A DNA stretch of 64,000 nucleotides from Planctomycetota bacterium. Lineage in GTDB: Bacteria > Planctomycetota > UBA1135 > GCA-002686595. Positions within the stretch are counted from its first letter, which is position 1. The number at the start of each line of letters is the position of its first letter. Shown one piece after another: positions 36,208-44,512 of this stretch. The notes beneath the pieces were generated by a model. The model saw only the letters and a program-made list of their open reading frames with translations. It had not been told where the DNA came from and searched no databases. The position numbers and the translations under genes are program-made. The stretch is taken from contig JACRIN010000084.1 of NCBI GenBank assembly GCA_016220085.1, positions 33,374-97,373 on the forward strand, written 5' to 3'.

Positions 36208-36810
36208 ATGCGCTTCGCCCGTGTGCTCGCGGCCTTCGCGGCTTGCGCCCTTTCGAGTTGCGTCGTGGTCACGCCGGAGTGGGCGTACGATCCGGAGCTC
36301 GTCGTGCGCGGCACCGTCGAGCTCGGAACGCAGCGCATGCGCGACGACGGCTACTGGACTCCGACCGACGAGCCGTTCGCGATCAGCGGGCTCGTCGACG
36401 TCCGCGACCGCGAGTCCGGGTTCGGCGGTGAGTTCGGCGCGGGACTCGCGTTCGACGACGCGGACGTCGGAACGACCGGCACCGACGCGGAGCTCAGCAT
36501 GGGCGAGCTGTTCGGCGGCGCGAGGCAGACGTTCTCGCTGCTCGGCGATCGACTCCATCCCTACGTCGCGTTCGGCGCGGCGGTGGTCACCGTCACCGCG
36601 CGTCTGACGCAGGGCGGTTGGGTGTACGACGAGGACGACGACGCGTCGTTCGGCCTCTACGCGCGCGTCGGAGCGTACTGGAACTTCGGCGGCGGCTTCG
36701 ATCTGGGCGTCGACCTTCGGCGAGTCTTCGCTACCGACGTCGAGCTCGCGGGAGCCGGCGGCGACGTCGACTCGTCGCGGCTCGCCATCGTGTTCGGCTG
36801 GTCGATCTGA
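36208..36810 (+). CDS. Outer-membrane beta-barrel-like protein
   Basis: 200 residues, starting MRFARVLAAFAACALSSCVV, a signal peptide with a lipobox-like LSSC. The mature part alternates hydrophobic and polar residues in strands separated by glycine/aspartate turns (FGGEFGAGLAFDDADVG, GLYARVGAYWNFGGGFDLGV) and ends GWSI, an aromatic/hydrophobic end typical of eight-stranded OmpA- or OmpW-like barrels. No binding motif is seen. It diverges from the esterase gene with 103 bp between them, and converges on the histidine kinase gene with a 7-bp gap. Confidence 0.65.
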   Translation: MRFARVLAAFAACALSSCVVVTPEWAYDPELVVRGTVELGTQRMRDDGYWTPTDEPFAISGLVDVRDRESGFGGEFGAGLAFDDADVGTTGTDAELSMGELFGGARQTFSLLGDRLHPYVAFGAAVVTVTARLTQGGWVYDEDDDASFGLYARVGAYWNFGGGFDLGVDLRRVFATDVELAGAGGDVDSSRLAIVFGWSI

Positions 36811-36817
36811 CGCTTGC

Positions 36818-38257
36818 TCACGCGCTGAGGCGCGCGTCCGCTCCGTGCCGATCGCACTGCGTCTGCTCGAGCGAGTTCGCTCCGGCCGGGAGCGCCGGCG
36901 CCGTTCGTGCGTCCAGGTTCTCGACCAGCTTCGCTCGCAGCTTGGCGAGCTCCATCGGCTTCGAGAGGTAGTCGTCCATGCCCGCTTCGAGGCAGATTTG
37001 ACGATCGCCGCTGAGCGCATGCGCCGTCATCGCGATCACGCGCACCGAGCGACGCGGCTTGGGCAGAGCGCGGATCGCGGCGGTTGCCTGGTACCCGTCC
37101 ATGCCGGGCATCGAGCAGTCCATGAACACCGCGTCGAAGTCTTCGTCGGCGACGCGTTTCACCGCCTCGGCGCCGTCGGCGACGGTCAGCACCGAGCAGC
37201 CGAGCCGCTCGAGCATCCGCGTCGCGATCAAGCGATTGACCGGGTTGTCGTCGACGACGAGCACGCGCGCGGAGAGCGGCGAACTCGGCGCTTGTCGGTA
37301 CGACGTCTCCGCGAGCGAGCCGTCGCCCGCCGCGGCCGCGGGCAGGCGAGCTTGGAATCGGAAGGTGCTGCCGTGATCGGGCACGCTGTCGACCCCGATC
37401 TCGCCGCCCATCAACTGCACCAGACGCTTGCAGATCGCGAGCCCGAGCCCGGTGCCCCCGAAGCGACGCGTCGTGCTGCTGTCGGCTTGCGTGAACGGCT
37501 CGAAGATCGAGGCGAGCGCGTGGGGCGGGATACCGATTCCCGAGTCGCGGATGCGGAACTCCAGCAGCTCGGGATCGCCCTGCGCGCGATGCGCCTCGAG
37601 CTTCACTTCGCCGCGCTCGGTGAACTTGATCGCGTTGTCGAGCAAGTTGAGCAGCACTTGTCGCAGTCGCACGGGATCGCCGACGACCCAGCGCGGCACG
37701 ACGGCGTCGATTTCGAGCAGCACGCGCACGGCCTTCGCGTGCGCGGCGTTCGCTTCGAGGTCGATCACCGCGTGCAGGACCTTGTGCAGGTCGAAGCGGA
37801 TGCGCTCGATTTCGATGCGATTCGACTCGGCTTTCGTGAAGTCGAGTACGTCGTTGATCAACGACAGCAGCCCGCGCGACGAGCGGTGGATCACCTGCAC
37901 GAGTTCGGACTGGTCCGGTGACAACGATTCCTGCAACAGGAGCTCGGCGGTGCCGAGGATGCCGTTCATCGGCGTGCGCAGCTCATGGCTGATCGTCGCG
38001 ACGAACCGGCCCTTGGCCTCGCTCGCGCGCTCGGCGGCCACTTTCGCCGCGGAAAGCTCGCGGGTGAGCTGCTCGAGGTCGGTGACGGTCGCCTGGAGCT
38101 CCTTGTGCATGCCGAGCATCGCCTGCTTGCTGCGCAGCGCGAAGTTCTCCGCTCGCTCCGCCTGTCGACGAACCTGCTCGGCATCGCGCGTGGCGACGCG
38201 CAGCGCCTTCTCGAGCTGCGCGATGCGTGCGTCGAGGCCGGCAGGATCGCGTTCCAT
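36818..38257 (-). CDS. Cytoplasmic hybrid sensor histidine kinase
   Basis: 479 residues. A coiled coil (about 8-75) leads into HisKA with the phosphorylated histidine in TISHELRTPMNG (H91). HATPase_c follows with N-box LLDNAIKF, G1 DSGIGIPP and G2 GGTGLGLAI. A receiver domain at the end has VLVVDDNPVNR, the phospho-acceptor in VFMDCSMPG (D380), MTAHALSG and DDYLSKPM. There is no transmembrane helix or PAS domain, so it must take its signal from a partner. The FIST sensor gene lies 5 bp upstream on the same strand, a known genetic pairing, so FIST ligand sensing probably drives this kinase. The start is ATG 38257. Confidence 0.93.
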   Translation of the reverse strand: MERDPAGLDARIAQLEKALRVATRDAEQVRRQAERAENFALRSKQAMLGMHKELQATVTDLEQLTRELSAAKVAAERASEAKGRFVATISHELRTPMNGILGTAELLLQESLSPDQSELVQVIHRSSRGLLSLINDVLDFTKAESNRIEIERIRFDLHKVLHAVIDLEANAAHAKAVRVLLEIDAVVPRWVVGDPVRLRQVLLNLLDNAIKFTERGEVKLEAHRAQGDPELLEFRIRDSGIGIPPHALASIFEPFTQADSSTTRRFGGTGLGLAICKRLVQLMGGEIGVDSVPDHGSTFRFQARLPAAAAGDGSLAETSYRQAPSSPLSARVLVVDDNPVNRLIATRMLERLGCSVLTVADGAEAVKRVADEDFDAVFMDCSMPGMDGYQATAAIRALPKPRRSVRVIAMTAHALSGDRQICLEAGMDDYLSKPMELAKLRAKLVENLDARTAPALPAGANSLEQTQCDRHGADARLSA

Positions 38258-38262
38258 GTCCG

Positions 38263-39423
38263 TCAGTTCCCGACCAGGATCGTGACGCAGGTCTCGTTGT
38301 GCAGCACCGGCGGTCCGTTCTGCGCGAGAGGACAGATCTCGCCGAACGCATAGAAGCCCGCGAGGGAGATCGCGCCGAGCTCCGCGCGATCGAAGGAATG
38401 TTTGAGGTGAGCGATTTCCTCGGCCGCGCGAGTGCCGAGCACCCACTTGCGCGCCGCGCAACTGAAGAGCAGCGCGACCGATGGGCTTCGCCCCGGATAG
38501 CTCTTGATCGCGTTGTCGAGCGATTCGCGCGTGCCGCTGAGCAGACCCTCCGGCACGACGTCGGTCATTCGAACGAGCCAACCCTCGGGCACGTCGCCGG
38601 CGAACTGCACGCAGCCGGCTGCTTCGTCGATCGACATCGCGGCGCGCAGGACGTGATGCTCGGGGTTCTGCGGGTCGCTGACCGCGAGCGGGAACTCGCC
38701 GAGGCTGCCCGTTGCGCGGTCGCCCCAAAAGCTCTGATAGACCTCGATCGCCGGCCGTCCGTCGATCTCGTAGAGCGCGCCGCCGACCGAGCGCGTCACG
38801 CGGTGGGTGACGCCGATCGGGAACCAACCGGACGCGACGCCGTAGCCGACGGAGATCGGCCCGTAGAAGGCGAGCAGCGCGATCGAGTCGCGATGGAGCT
38901 CGACCCCGAAGAACTGGCGCGTTGCGTCCGAGATCGTGTGGTCGCCGGCGAGGCCACCGACGATCGGACAGGCCGCGGTGCCGAGGCGCGCGTGCAGCTT
39001 CGCGAGCACAGCGGAGACGTTCACCGTCGTCGCGGGGCACAAGACGACGCAGAGCGCCGGCGTGCCTTCGCCGAGGCCGCGCACCGCCGCCTCGACCGCG
39101 GCGTCGAGGTCCTTGCTCGGGTCGAGGCCCTGGCTCGCGCGCATTCCGATCTCGTCACCGCCGAAGACCGTCAGACACACGGAGTCCTCGCGGAAGCCGA
39201 GTCGCGACGACATCTCGCCGTCGGTGCTCGCGCCGATCAACGCGATGCTCGGCCAGCGCGCGCGCACCATTTCGAGCAGTTTCGGCGCGTCGTACTCGTT
39301 CGTGGCGAAGAGCAACGCGCCCTTCGGCTCGATGCCGGCGAGCACGCGCTCGCACTGCTCGATCGCCTGCTGGATCGCGCAATCGACGTCGACGTCGTCG
39401 CTGTGACCTACCGCTGAGATCAT
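38263..39423 (-). CDS. FIST domain sensory protein
   Basis: 386 residues. The N-terminal FIST part contains CERVLAGIEPKGALLFAT, IALIGASTDGEMSS and CPIVGGLAGDH. The C-terminal FIST_C part contains FWGDRATGSLGEFPLAVSDP, VVPEGLLSGTRESLDNAI and the end motif LAGFYAFGEICPL. FIST domains are intracellular small-molecule sensors, proposed to bind amino acids and found with signalling outputs. Here the output is the hybrid kinase gene 5 bp downstream. ATG 39423 fits the usual domain start; upstream codons are arginine-rich noise. Confidence 0.92.
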   Translation of the reverse strand: MISAVGHSDDVDVDCAIQQAIEQCERVLAGIEPKGALLFATNEYDAPKLLEMVRARWPSIALIGASTDGEMSSRLGFREDSVCLTVFGGDEIGMRASQGLDPSKDLDAAVEAAVRGLGEGTPALCVVLCPATTVNVSAVLAKLHARLGTAACPIVGGLAGDHTISDATRQFFGVELHRDSIALLAFYGPISVGYGVASGWFPIGVTHRVTRSVGGALYEIDGRPAIEVYQSFWGDRATGSLGEFPLAVSDPQNPEHHVLRAAMSIDEAAGCVQFAGDVPEGWLVRMTDVVPEGLLSGTRESLDNAIKSYPGRSPSVALLFSCAARKWVLGTRAAEEIAHLKHSFDRAELGAISLAGFYAFGEICPLAQNGPPVLHNETCVTILVGN

Positions 39424-39754
39424 GGGAATGTCTTTCGCTGGGGGAATCCGCGTGTATCGGGCCCCGTGTCCGCCCGTCTTGAGGCCGCACGGCGCTTCGG
39501 CGCGCGCCCGCCGCCGAGCGCTCGCTGCGCGGCGCGCAAAGCCGTTCGCGGCCCGGCAACGCCCGGCGCGCGCGGAGCACGGCCTGCGCTCGCCTCTAGT
39601 CGAGCTACGCGACCGGCCTCCGCTTGGAGCGATCCGTTTCGCTCCTTTCCGTAGCTCGGCCGGAAGCACACGAGGCTGACCGCCCGTTCGAGCAGCCAGC
39701 CTCGCGCGACCCGGATCAGAGCTCCGTCAACGGCGTTCGACCGGTCCGTCCATA
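39424..39754. other. Intergenic region upstream of the FIST/kinase pair
   Basis: 331 bp with no convincing gene on either strand. It should hold the promoter of the FIST/kinase operon and the 3' end signals of the secreted protein gene at 39755. I see no clear hairpin or operator. Confidence 0.4.
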
Positions 39755-41122
39755 TCAGGGGCAGATGTCGAAGGCGACCGCGTTGCTGGTGCTGGTCGTG
39801 AACGCGTCGTCGGGGTCGCGGCTCCAGTACTGGGCGCACACGACCGCACCCGGGACCAGGTTCGCGTCGGTGCCGCCGCGGATCAGCGCGTTGAAATCGT
39901 ACGAGTACAGCCCCGAGCAATCGTTGACACCGGTGTTGCCGAGCGAGTTCTGCACCGACGTGCGTTGGATCGGCGACTTGACGCAGAGCCAGCCGCCTTG
40001 GAACGGGACCTGCATCGGCGCCATGCCGTAGAAGAGCAAGCCGTTCTTGTTGTTGCGGAAGTTCGAGCCGCGGATCCTGAACGGCAGCCCGCTACCGAAG
40101 CTCGGCGTGCCCGTGGTGGTGACCAGCGGCGTGCAGCCGAGCGAGTTCACTTTGCCGGTGCAGTACGTGACGATCTCGCCGCACTCGACCGGCTGCGAGA
40201 GCGCGGCGAGCGTATGCGCGATGCAATCGGTGCCCGTGTTGGTCTCGAGATGGATCGCTGTGTCGCCGGCGGTCATCCACGCGGAGATCTCGCCTTCGCC
40301 CGCGTCGTAGAAGTTGTCGTCCGGGTTGGGGCCGAGCAGTCCGATCCATGCGTCGCCTCCGACCGAAGTCCCCGGCAGCACGCCCGCGACGCCGGTGCCG
40401 TCGATCTTGAACGCGTCGGTCGCTCCGGGGCTGCCGCCGAGCGCGTTGACGAAGAAGTGCGCGTCGAGGTAGGCGTACGGCGTCGTCAGCACCAGGTTCG
40501 TCGTCACGTCGCCGCTCGGGACCGACGCGGTGTTCGCGTCGAAGCGGAAGAGATCGACCTCGCGATCCGGTCCGGCCGCGAATTCGTAGACGGTCAGGAT
40601 CGTCAGCCCGCCGCCGAGCGCGTTCGGGTCGCCGCCGTACGTCTTGTCGCAGACGTCGTTGATCAGGTTCGGCCCGCCGAAGTTCAGCAGACCGGTGACG
40701 TCCGCCGCGATCAAGTCGACCCAGTCCTTGCCGGAGCACAACGCGGGCGAGAAGTCCTGCTTCCATTCCCCGAAGACGGACACGCCATTGATGTGGATCG
40801 TGTCGTCGTCGGGCACGCCGTCGTCGAGGTAGTGCCACGACGCGAAGCTCGCGACCTCGGTCGCGCCCGGCGGCAACGCGGGCATCGCGAGGAACAACGG
40901 ATCGTTCTGGCCGACGACCGCGGTGCGCGTCGTCCAGGACGCCTGGACGAAGTTGGCGTCCGGACCGCGGTGTGTGAAGACCGGCGTGAACGCGGCCTTC
41001 GCCGCCGCGGCACCGTCCGACGCGACGCGCGTGCGCGAGGTCCGGCCGTCGGAAGCGAGCGCGGAACCGGCGAGGGCCCCGCCGGCGAGCAGGAGGACGA
41101 GAGAGCGAGTGAACGTGGACAT
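39755..41122 (-). CDS. Secreted protein with lineage-typical C-terminal FYG/LCV domain
   Basis: 455 residues from ATG 41122 (AAGGAA site 7 nt upstream). The signal peptide is MSTFTRSLVLLLAGGALAGS. Residues about 45-310 form a beta-rich domain with ATEVASFASWHYLDDGVPDD and LTILTVYEFAAGPDREVDLF, vaguely like DUF3344-type modules of extracellular proteins. The last 130 residues (YCTGKVNSLGCTP, then GLLFYGMAPMQVPFQGGWLC and QYWSRDPDD) match the C-terminal domain of the deiminase at 1397-3169. Such ends recur in secreted proteins of some planctomycete lineages by my recollection, and a sorting or attachment role is inferred. No catalytic motif is seen. Confidence 0.7.
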   Translation of the reverse strand: MSTFTRSLVLLLAGGALAGSALASDGRTSRTRVASDGAAAAKAAFTPVFTHRGPDANFVQASWTTRTAVVGQNDPLFLAMPALPPGATEVASFASWHYLDDGVPDDDTIHINGVSVFGEWKQDFSPALCSGKDWVDLIAADVTGLLNFGGPNLINDVCDKTYGGDPNALGGGLTILTVYEFAAGPDREVDLFRFDANTASVPSGDVTTNLVLTTPYAYLDAHFFVNALGGSPGATDAFKIDGTGVAGVLPGTSVGGDAWIGLLGPNPDDNFYDAGEGEISAWMTAGDTAIHLETNTGTDCIAHTLAALSQPVECGEIVTYCTGKVNSLGCTPLVTTTGTPSFGSGLPFRIRGSNFRNNKNGLLFYGMAPMQVPFQGGWLCVKSPIQRTSVQNSLGNTGVNDCSGLYSYDFNALIRGGTDANLVPGAVVCAQYWSRDPDDAFTTSTSNAVAFDICP

Positions 41123-41229
41123 GGCGAGTTCCTTCGAGTGATCAGGGGACGGATGCGGCCGAACGTCGACCTCGTCCCTGCACACGCGAAGCGGCTCGTC
41201 CGCCCTTCACTTTCGCCCGAAGAAACCGC

Positions 41230-43722
41230 TCAGAGCTTGGCGCGCCACTCCGCGGACTTCTCCGGGAACCCGTTGGCCTTGTACGCGTCGGCGATCGTGC
41301 GGATCGCCTTGCCCAGGTTCTCGTGGCCCGACGGCAGAAGCTCGACGAGCGTGTGATAGGAGCTCAACAGGATCGGCTCCGATTCCTCCCAGCGCTTCAA
41401 CCACGCCAAGCAGGCGCCATGATTGAGGCGGAGCAGCCCGACGTTGACGTCGTCGGGCGCGAGCAGCTCGGTCGCGAGCTCGGCGGCGCGGCGCAGGCAC
41501 GGTTCGGCCTCCTCCTGCCGGCCCGGGACGTTGAGCAGCATCCCGAGATTGTTGATCGCGAGCAGGTGCTCCAGCGTCGGCGTGCCCGGACGCCGATCGT
41601 AAGCCTCGACCAACGGACGCAGCCGCTCGATGGCGACGGCGCGGTCTCCGCGATCCATCGAGAGCATCGCGAAGTTGCTCTGGATGGTCAGCGTCTGGTT
41701 GTGGCTCGGCCCCCGGAGCTCGCGCGACAGCTCCAGCGCGGTCTCGTACTGCGCCTCGGCTTCGTCGAGCTTGCCGTTGGCGTGGAGCACCGTCGCGTAG
41801 TTGAACGTCGCGTTCGCGGTCTGCGAGCTGCGCGCGCCGAACCGCTCGATCGAGCGCCGCCAGACCCGTTCGAGGATCGGCAGGGCTTCCATCTCGCGAC
41901 CCAGGCCCTGCAGCGCGATTCCCACGAGCGTCTCGGTGGAACTCGCTTCGTCCTCGTCGCCAGTCGCGCGCGCGAGCTCGATGCGCTCCCGTCCGACCTC
42001 GAGCAGCTCCGCGTCCGCGCCCTTCTCCTTCAAGTAGGTGCAGAGCTCGTCGAGCACCTCGAAGCGCACCTGCAGGTTCGTCTCGTCCTTGGTCTCGGCG
42101 ACGACGGCGCGCAATTCCGCCTCGCCTCGCTCCGCCAAACCCACGCGCGTCAGGCACTGCCCGAGCTTGGAGCGACAGATCAGCCAGCGCTGGCGTTCGA
42201 GCGGGGTGCCTTCGGTGCGGGGGAAGAGCGCGAGCGCGCGCTCGAGCTCGATCCGCGCGCGTTCGAAGTCCTGCAGTCGGTGGTACATCGCGCCGCGCAC
42301 GGCCCGGACGGCGAACTCGACGCTCGGATCGGCGATCGCGCCGGGCCCGAACGCCGCAGCGTCGAGCAGGTCGGCGACGCGCACCTCGCGGCCGGTGACG
42401 GTGTCCTCGACGCCGCGGAACAGGTTCTCGACGACGGCGAGCACGTGGCTGTTGCGAGCGGCCTCCCGCTGCGCGCACTCGGTCTGGCGGCGGCTCTCGT
42501 CGGCGGCGTCGAGCGCCGATTTTTCGCCGGCTCGCGCCTGGCGCATGCCGCTGACGAGGCCGACGATCGCGACCGCGAGCCCGAGCGCGACCGCGAACGT
42601 GACCCCGGCGGCCGCGCGATGGCGCCGCAGGTACTTCCTCGCGCGGTACACGAAGCTCGGCGCGTGCGCCGACACCGGCTCATGGTCGCGGAACCGCCGC
42701 AGGTCCTCCGCGAACTCCGCGACGCTCTGATAGCGACGCGCCGGGTCCTTCTCGAGCGCGCGCAGGAGGATCCACTCGAGGTCGCCGGCGAGCTCGGGAC
42801 GCAGTGCGGACGGCCGGCGCGGTTCCTCGGTCCGCACCAGCTCGGCGACGCGCGCGAGCGACGCGCCGCGGAAGTCGAACGGCGCTTCGCCGCAGAGCAG
42901 GTGGTAGAGGATCACGCCGAGCGCGTAGACGTCGCAGCGAGCGTCGATCTGGTCGTTGCGACCCGCGAGCTGCTCCGGCGCCATGTACTGGAGCGTGCCG
43001 ACGAGCTCGCCGGTGTGCGTGCGCAACGACGGCGTCGCCGACGAGCCGTCGACCGCGCGCGCGACGCCGAAATCGATCAGCTTGAGCCGCCCGTCGCGGC
43101 CGACGAGCACGTTCGCGGGCTTGAGGTCGCGGTGGATCACTCCGCGCCGGTGACCGTACTGCACCGCGTCGCAGAGCTCGGCGAACGTCGCCAGGCGCGT
43201 GTCGCGGTCAGCTCCGTGCTCCGCGGCCCAGCCGATCAGGTCGCGCGCGTCCTCGACGAGCTCCATCGCGAACCACGCGATGTCGCCGTCCGCGCGGGTC
43301 TCGCTGCCGACCTCGTAGAGCTGCGCGATCGCCGGGTGATTGAGCGTCGCGAGCACCTGGGCCTCGTACTCGAAGCGCCAGCGCTCCGCGCGCGACCACG
43401 AGCGCGACGCGAGGATCTTCAGCGCGACGCGCCGCTCGGGCTGCGCTTGGCGCCCTTCCCACACCGTGCCCATGCCGCCGCTGCCGAGCGGACGCACGAG
43501 TTCGAAGCGGCCGAGCCGTTCCCCGTGCGCCGGCGCCGCGCTCGCGCCGTCCGGCGGCGTCCGCGCGCGCTCGAGGAACGCGCCGGCGTCGGAATCGCTG
43601 GCGAGCAACGCGCGCACTTCGGTCGCGGTCTCCGGGTCGAGCTTTGCGAGCGCGGCCTCGCGCTCCGCCTCCTGGAGCTCGATCAGCCGCTCGAACGCCT
43701 CGCGCACGCCGAGCCAGGTCAC
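41230..43722 (-). CDS. Transmembrane serine/threonine protein kinase with TPR extracytoplasmic region
   Basis: 830 residues from GTG 43722, which overlaps the sigma factor stop as GTGA. The kinase domain (about 70-350) has the glycine loop LGSGGMGTVWEG, VALK (K102), HRDLKPANVL, DFGVARA and GTLQYMAPEQLAG, all intact. A single transmembrane helix follows (about 375-396, VTFAVALGLAVAIVGLVSG). The remainder is tetratricopeptide-like repeats (LGQCLTRVGLAERGEAELRA, FNYATVLHANGKLDEAEAQY). This architecture, with a partner ECF sigma factor of the Sig-70_X6 type, is common in Planctomycetota. Phosphorylation of the sigma factor or a co-regulated target is inferred. Confidence 0.92.
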   Translation of the reverse strand: MTWLGVREAFERLIELQEAEREAALAKLDPETATEVRALLASDSDAGAFLERARTPPDGASAAPAHGERLGRFELVRPLGSGGMGTVWEGRQAQPERRVALKILASRSWSRAERWRFEYEAQVLATLNHPAIAQLYEVGSETRADGDIAWFAMELVEDARDLIGWAAEHGADRDTRLATFAELCDAVQYGHRRGVIHRDLKPANVLVGRDGRLKLIDFGVARAVDGSSATPSLRTHTGELVGTLQYMAPEQLAGRNDQIDARCDVYALGVILYHLLCGEAPFDFRGASLARVAELVRTEEPRRPSALRPELAGDLEWILLRALEKDPARRYQSVAEFAEDLRRFRDHEPVSAHAPSFVYRARKYLRRHRAAAGVTFAVALGLAVAIVGLVSGMRQARAGEKSALDAADESRRQTECAQREAARNSHVLAVVENLFRGVEDTVTGREVRVADLLDAAAFGPGAIADPSVEFAVRAVRGAMYHRLQDFERARIELERALALFPRTEGTPLERQRWLICRSKLGQCLTRVGLAERGEAELRAVVAETKDETNLQVRFEVLDELCTYLKEKGADAELLEVGRERIELARATGDEDEASSTETLVGIALQGLGREMEALPILERVWRRSIERFGARSSQTANATFNYATVLHANGKLDEAEAQYETALELSRELRGPSHNQTLTIQSNFAMLSMDRGDRAVAIERLRPLVEAYDRRPGTPTLEHLLAINNLGMLLNVPGRQEEAEPCLRRAAELATELLAPDDVNVGLLRLNHGACLAWLKRWEESEPILLSSYHTLVELLPSGHENLGKAIRTIADAYKANGFPEKSAEWRAKL

Positions 43723-44300
43723 GCGGGCGCGCCTCCGCCCAAGCGCCGCGCGAGCCATGCGCGCGCGAGCCGCCAACGGCGCTCGATCGTCGAGAGCGAC
43801 GTGCCTTCGGCCGCGGCGACCTCTTCGTGAGAGAGCCCGCCGAAGAAGCGGAGCTCGACGAGCCGGGCGAGCTCGAGATCCTCGCGCTCGAGCTCCTCCA
43901 ACGCGACGTTCAGGTCGAGCAGGTCGGTCTCGCCGGCTTCGAGATAGGCGACGGTTTCGTCGAGCGGGCTCGGCGCCTCGCCGCCGCCGCGCTTCCGGGT
44001 GCGCTTCGCGCGCACGTGGTCGACGAGCACCGAGCGCATCGCCTTCGACGCGACCGCGAAGAAGTGGCGCCGATCGGAGAACGCGTCGGCGTCGGCGAGC
44101 CGCAACCACGCTTCGTGGACCAGCGCGGTCGGCTGCAGCGTCTCGCCGCGCGCGCCGCGCAGTTGGGAGGCGGCGAGGCGCCGCAGCTCGCCGTAGACGA
44201 GCTCGACCAGACGAACGCGGGCGCCCGCATCGCCGTCGGCGATCCGGCGCAGGAGCAGCGTCGCTTCTCCCTGTTCGTGTTCGGTCGTCGAGACTGCCAC
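43719..44300 (-). CDS. ECF RNA polymerase sigma factor, TIGR02999 (Sig-70_X6) type
   Basis: 193 residues from GTG 44300. Region 2 is seen in LVELVYGELRRLAASQLRG and HFFAVASKAMRSVLVDHVRA, region 4 in LVELRFFGGLSHEEVAAAEG followed by SLSTIERRWRLARAWLA. The phrase TLQPTALVHEAWLRL is diagnostic of the planctomycete-rich family. An upstream extension to 44666 exists but consists of valine/arginine repeats from a 15-bp tandem DNA repeat, so the shorter GTG start is preferred. Overlap with the kinase gene (GTGA) points to coupled expression. No anti-sigma gene is adjacent, which fits control by the kinase. Confidence 0.88.
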   Translation of the reverse strand: MAVSTTEHEQGEATLLLRRIADGDAGARVRLVELVYGELRRLAASQLRGARGETLQPTALVHEAWLRLADADAFSDRRHFFAVASKAMRSVLVDHVRAKRTRKRGGGEAPSPLDETVAYLEAGETDLLDLNVALEELEREDLELARLVELRFFGGLSHEEVAAAEGTSLSTIERRWRLARAWLARRLGGGAPA

Positions 44301-44400
44301 GGCGTGCCTGCCGTCGGGAGAAGTGTCGCGACGGCTCGCGTTGGGACAGTTGGTGGAGGATTCGCGGTCGATCTCCCGCCCGGTTTGCATTCCCGCGACG

Positions 44401-44475
44401 CGGACTTGGACGACAGGGACTTGGGCGACACGGACTCGGACGACACGGACTTGGACGACGCGGATTCGGGCGGCG
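44401..44475. repeat. Five 15-bp tandem units upstream of the sigma factor gene
   Basis: Units at 44401, 44416, 44431, 44446 and 44461 share the consensus CGGACTTGGACGACA with one to five changes. The array lies in the 212-bp gap between the FAD monooxygenase stop and the sigma factor start, which is where the sigma factor promoter should be. Confidence 0.85.
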
Positions 44476-44512
44476 CGGCGCTCGTCCGCTCGAACGCCGC
44501 TGCACCGACGGG

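Noticed and set aside
44401..44475. Plus-strand reading of the 15-bp array as a pentapeptide-repeat protein (ADLDD-like units)
   Set aside because: Only five units are present, the frame has no start or ribosome site close by and the flanks are shadow sequence. A DNA minisatellite explains it better.
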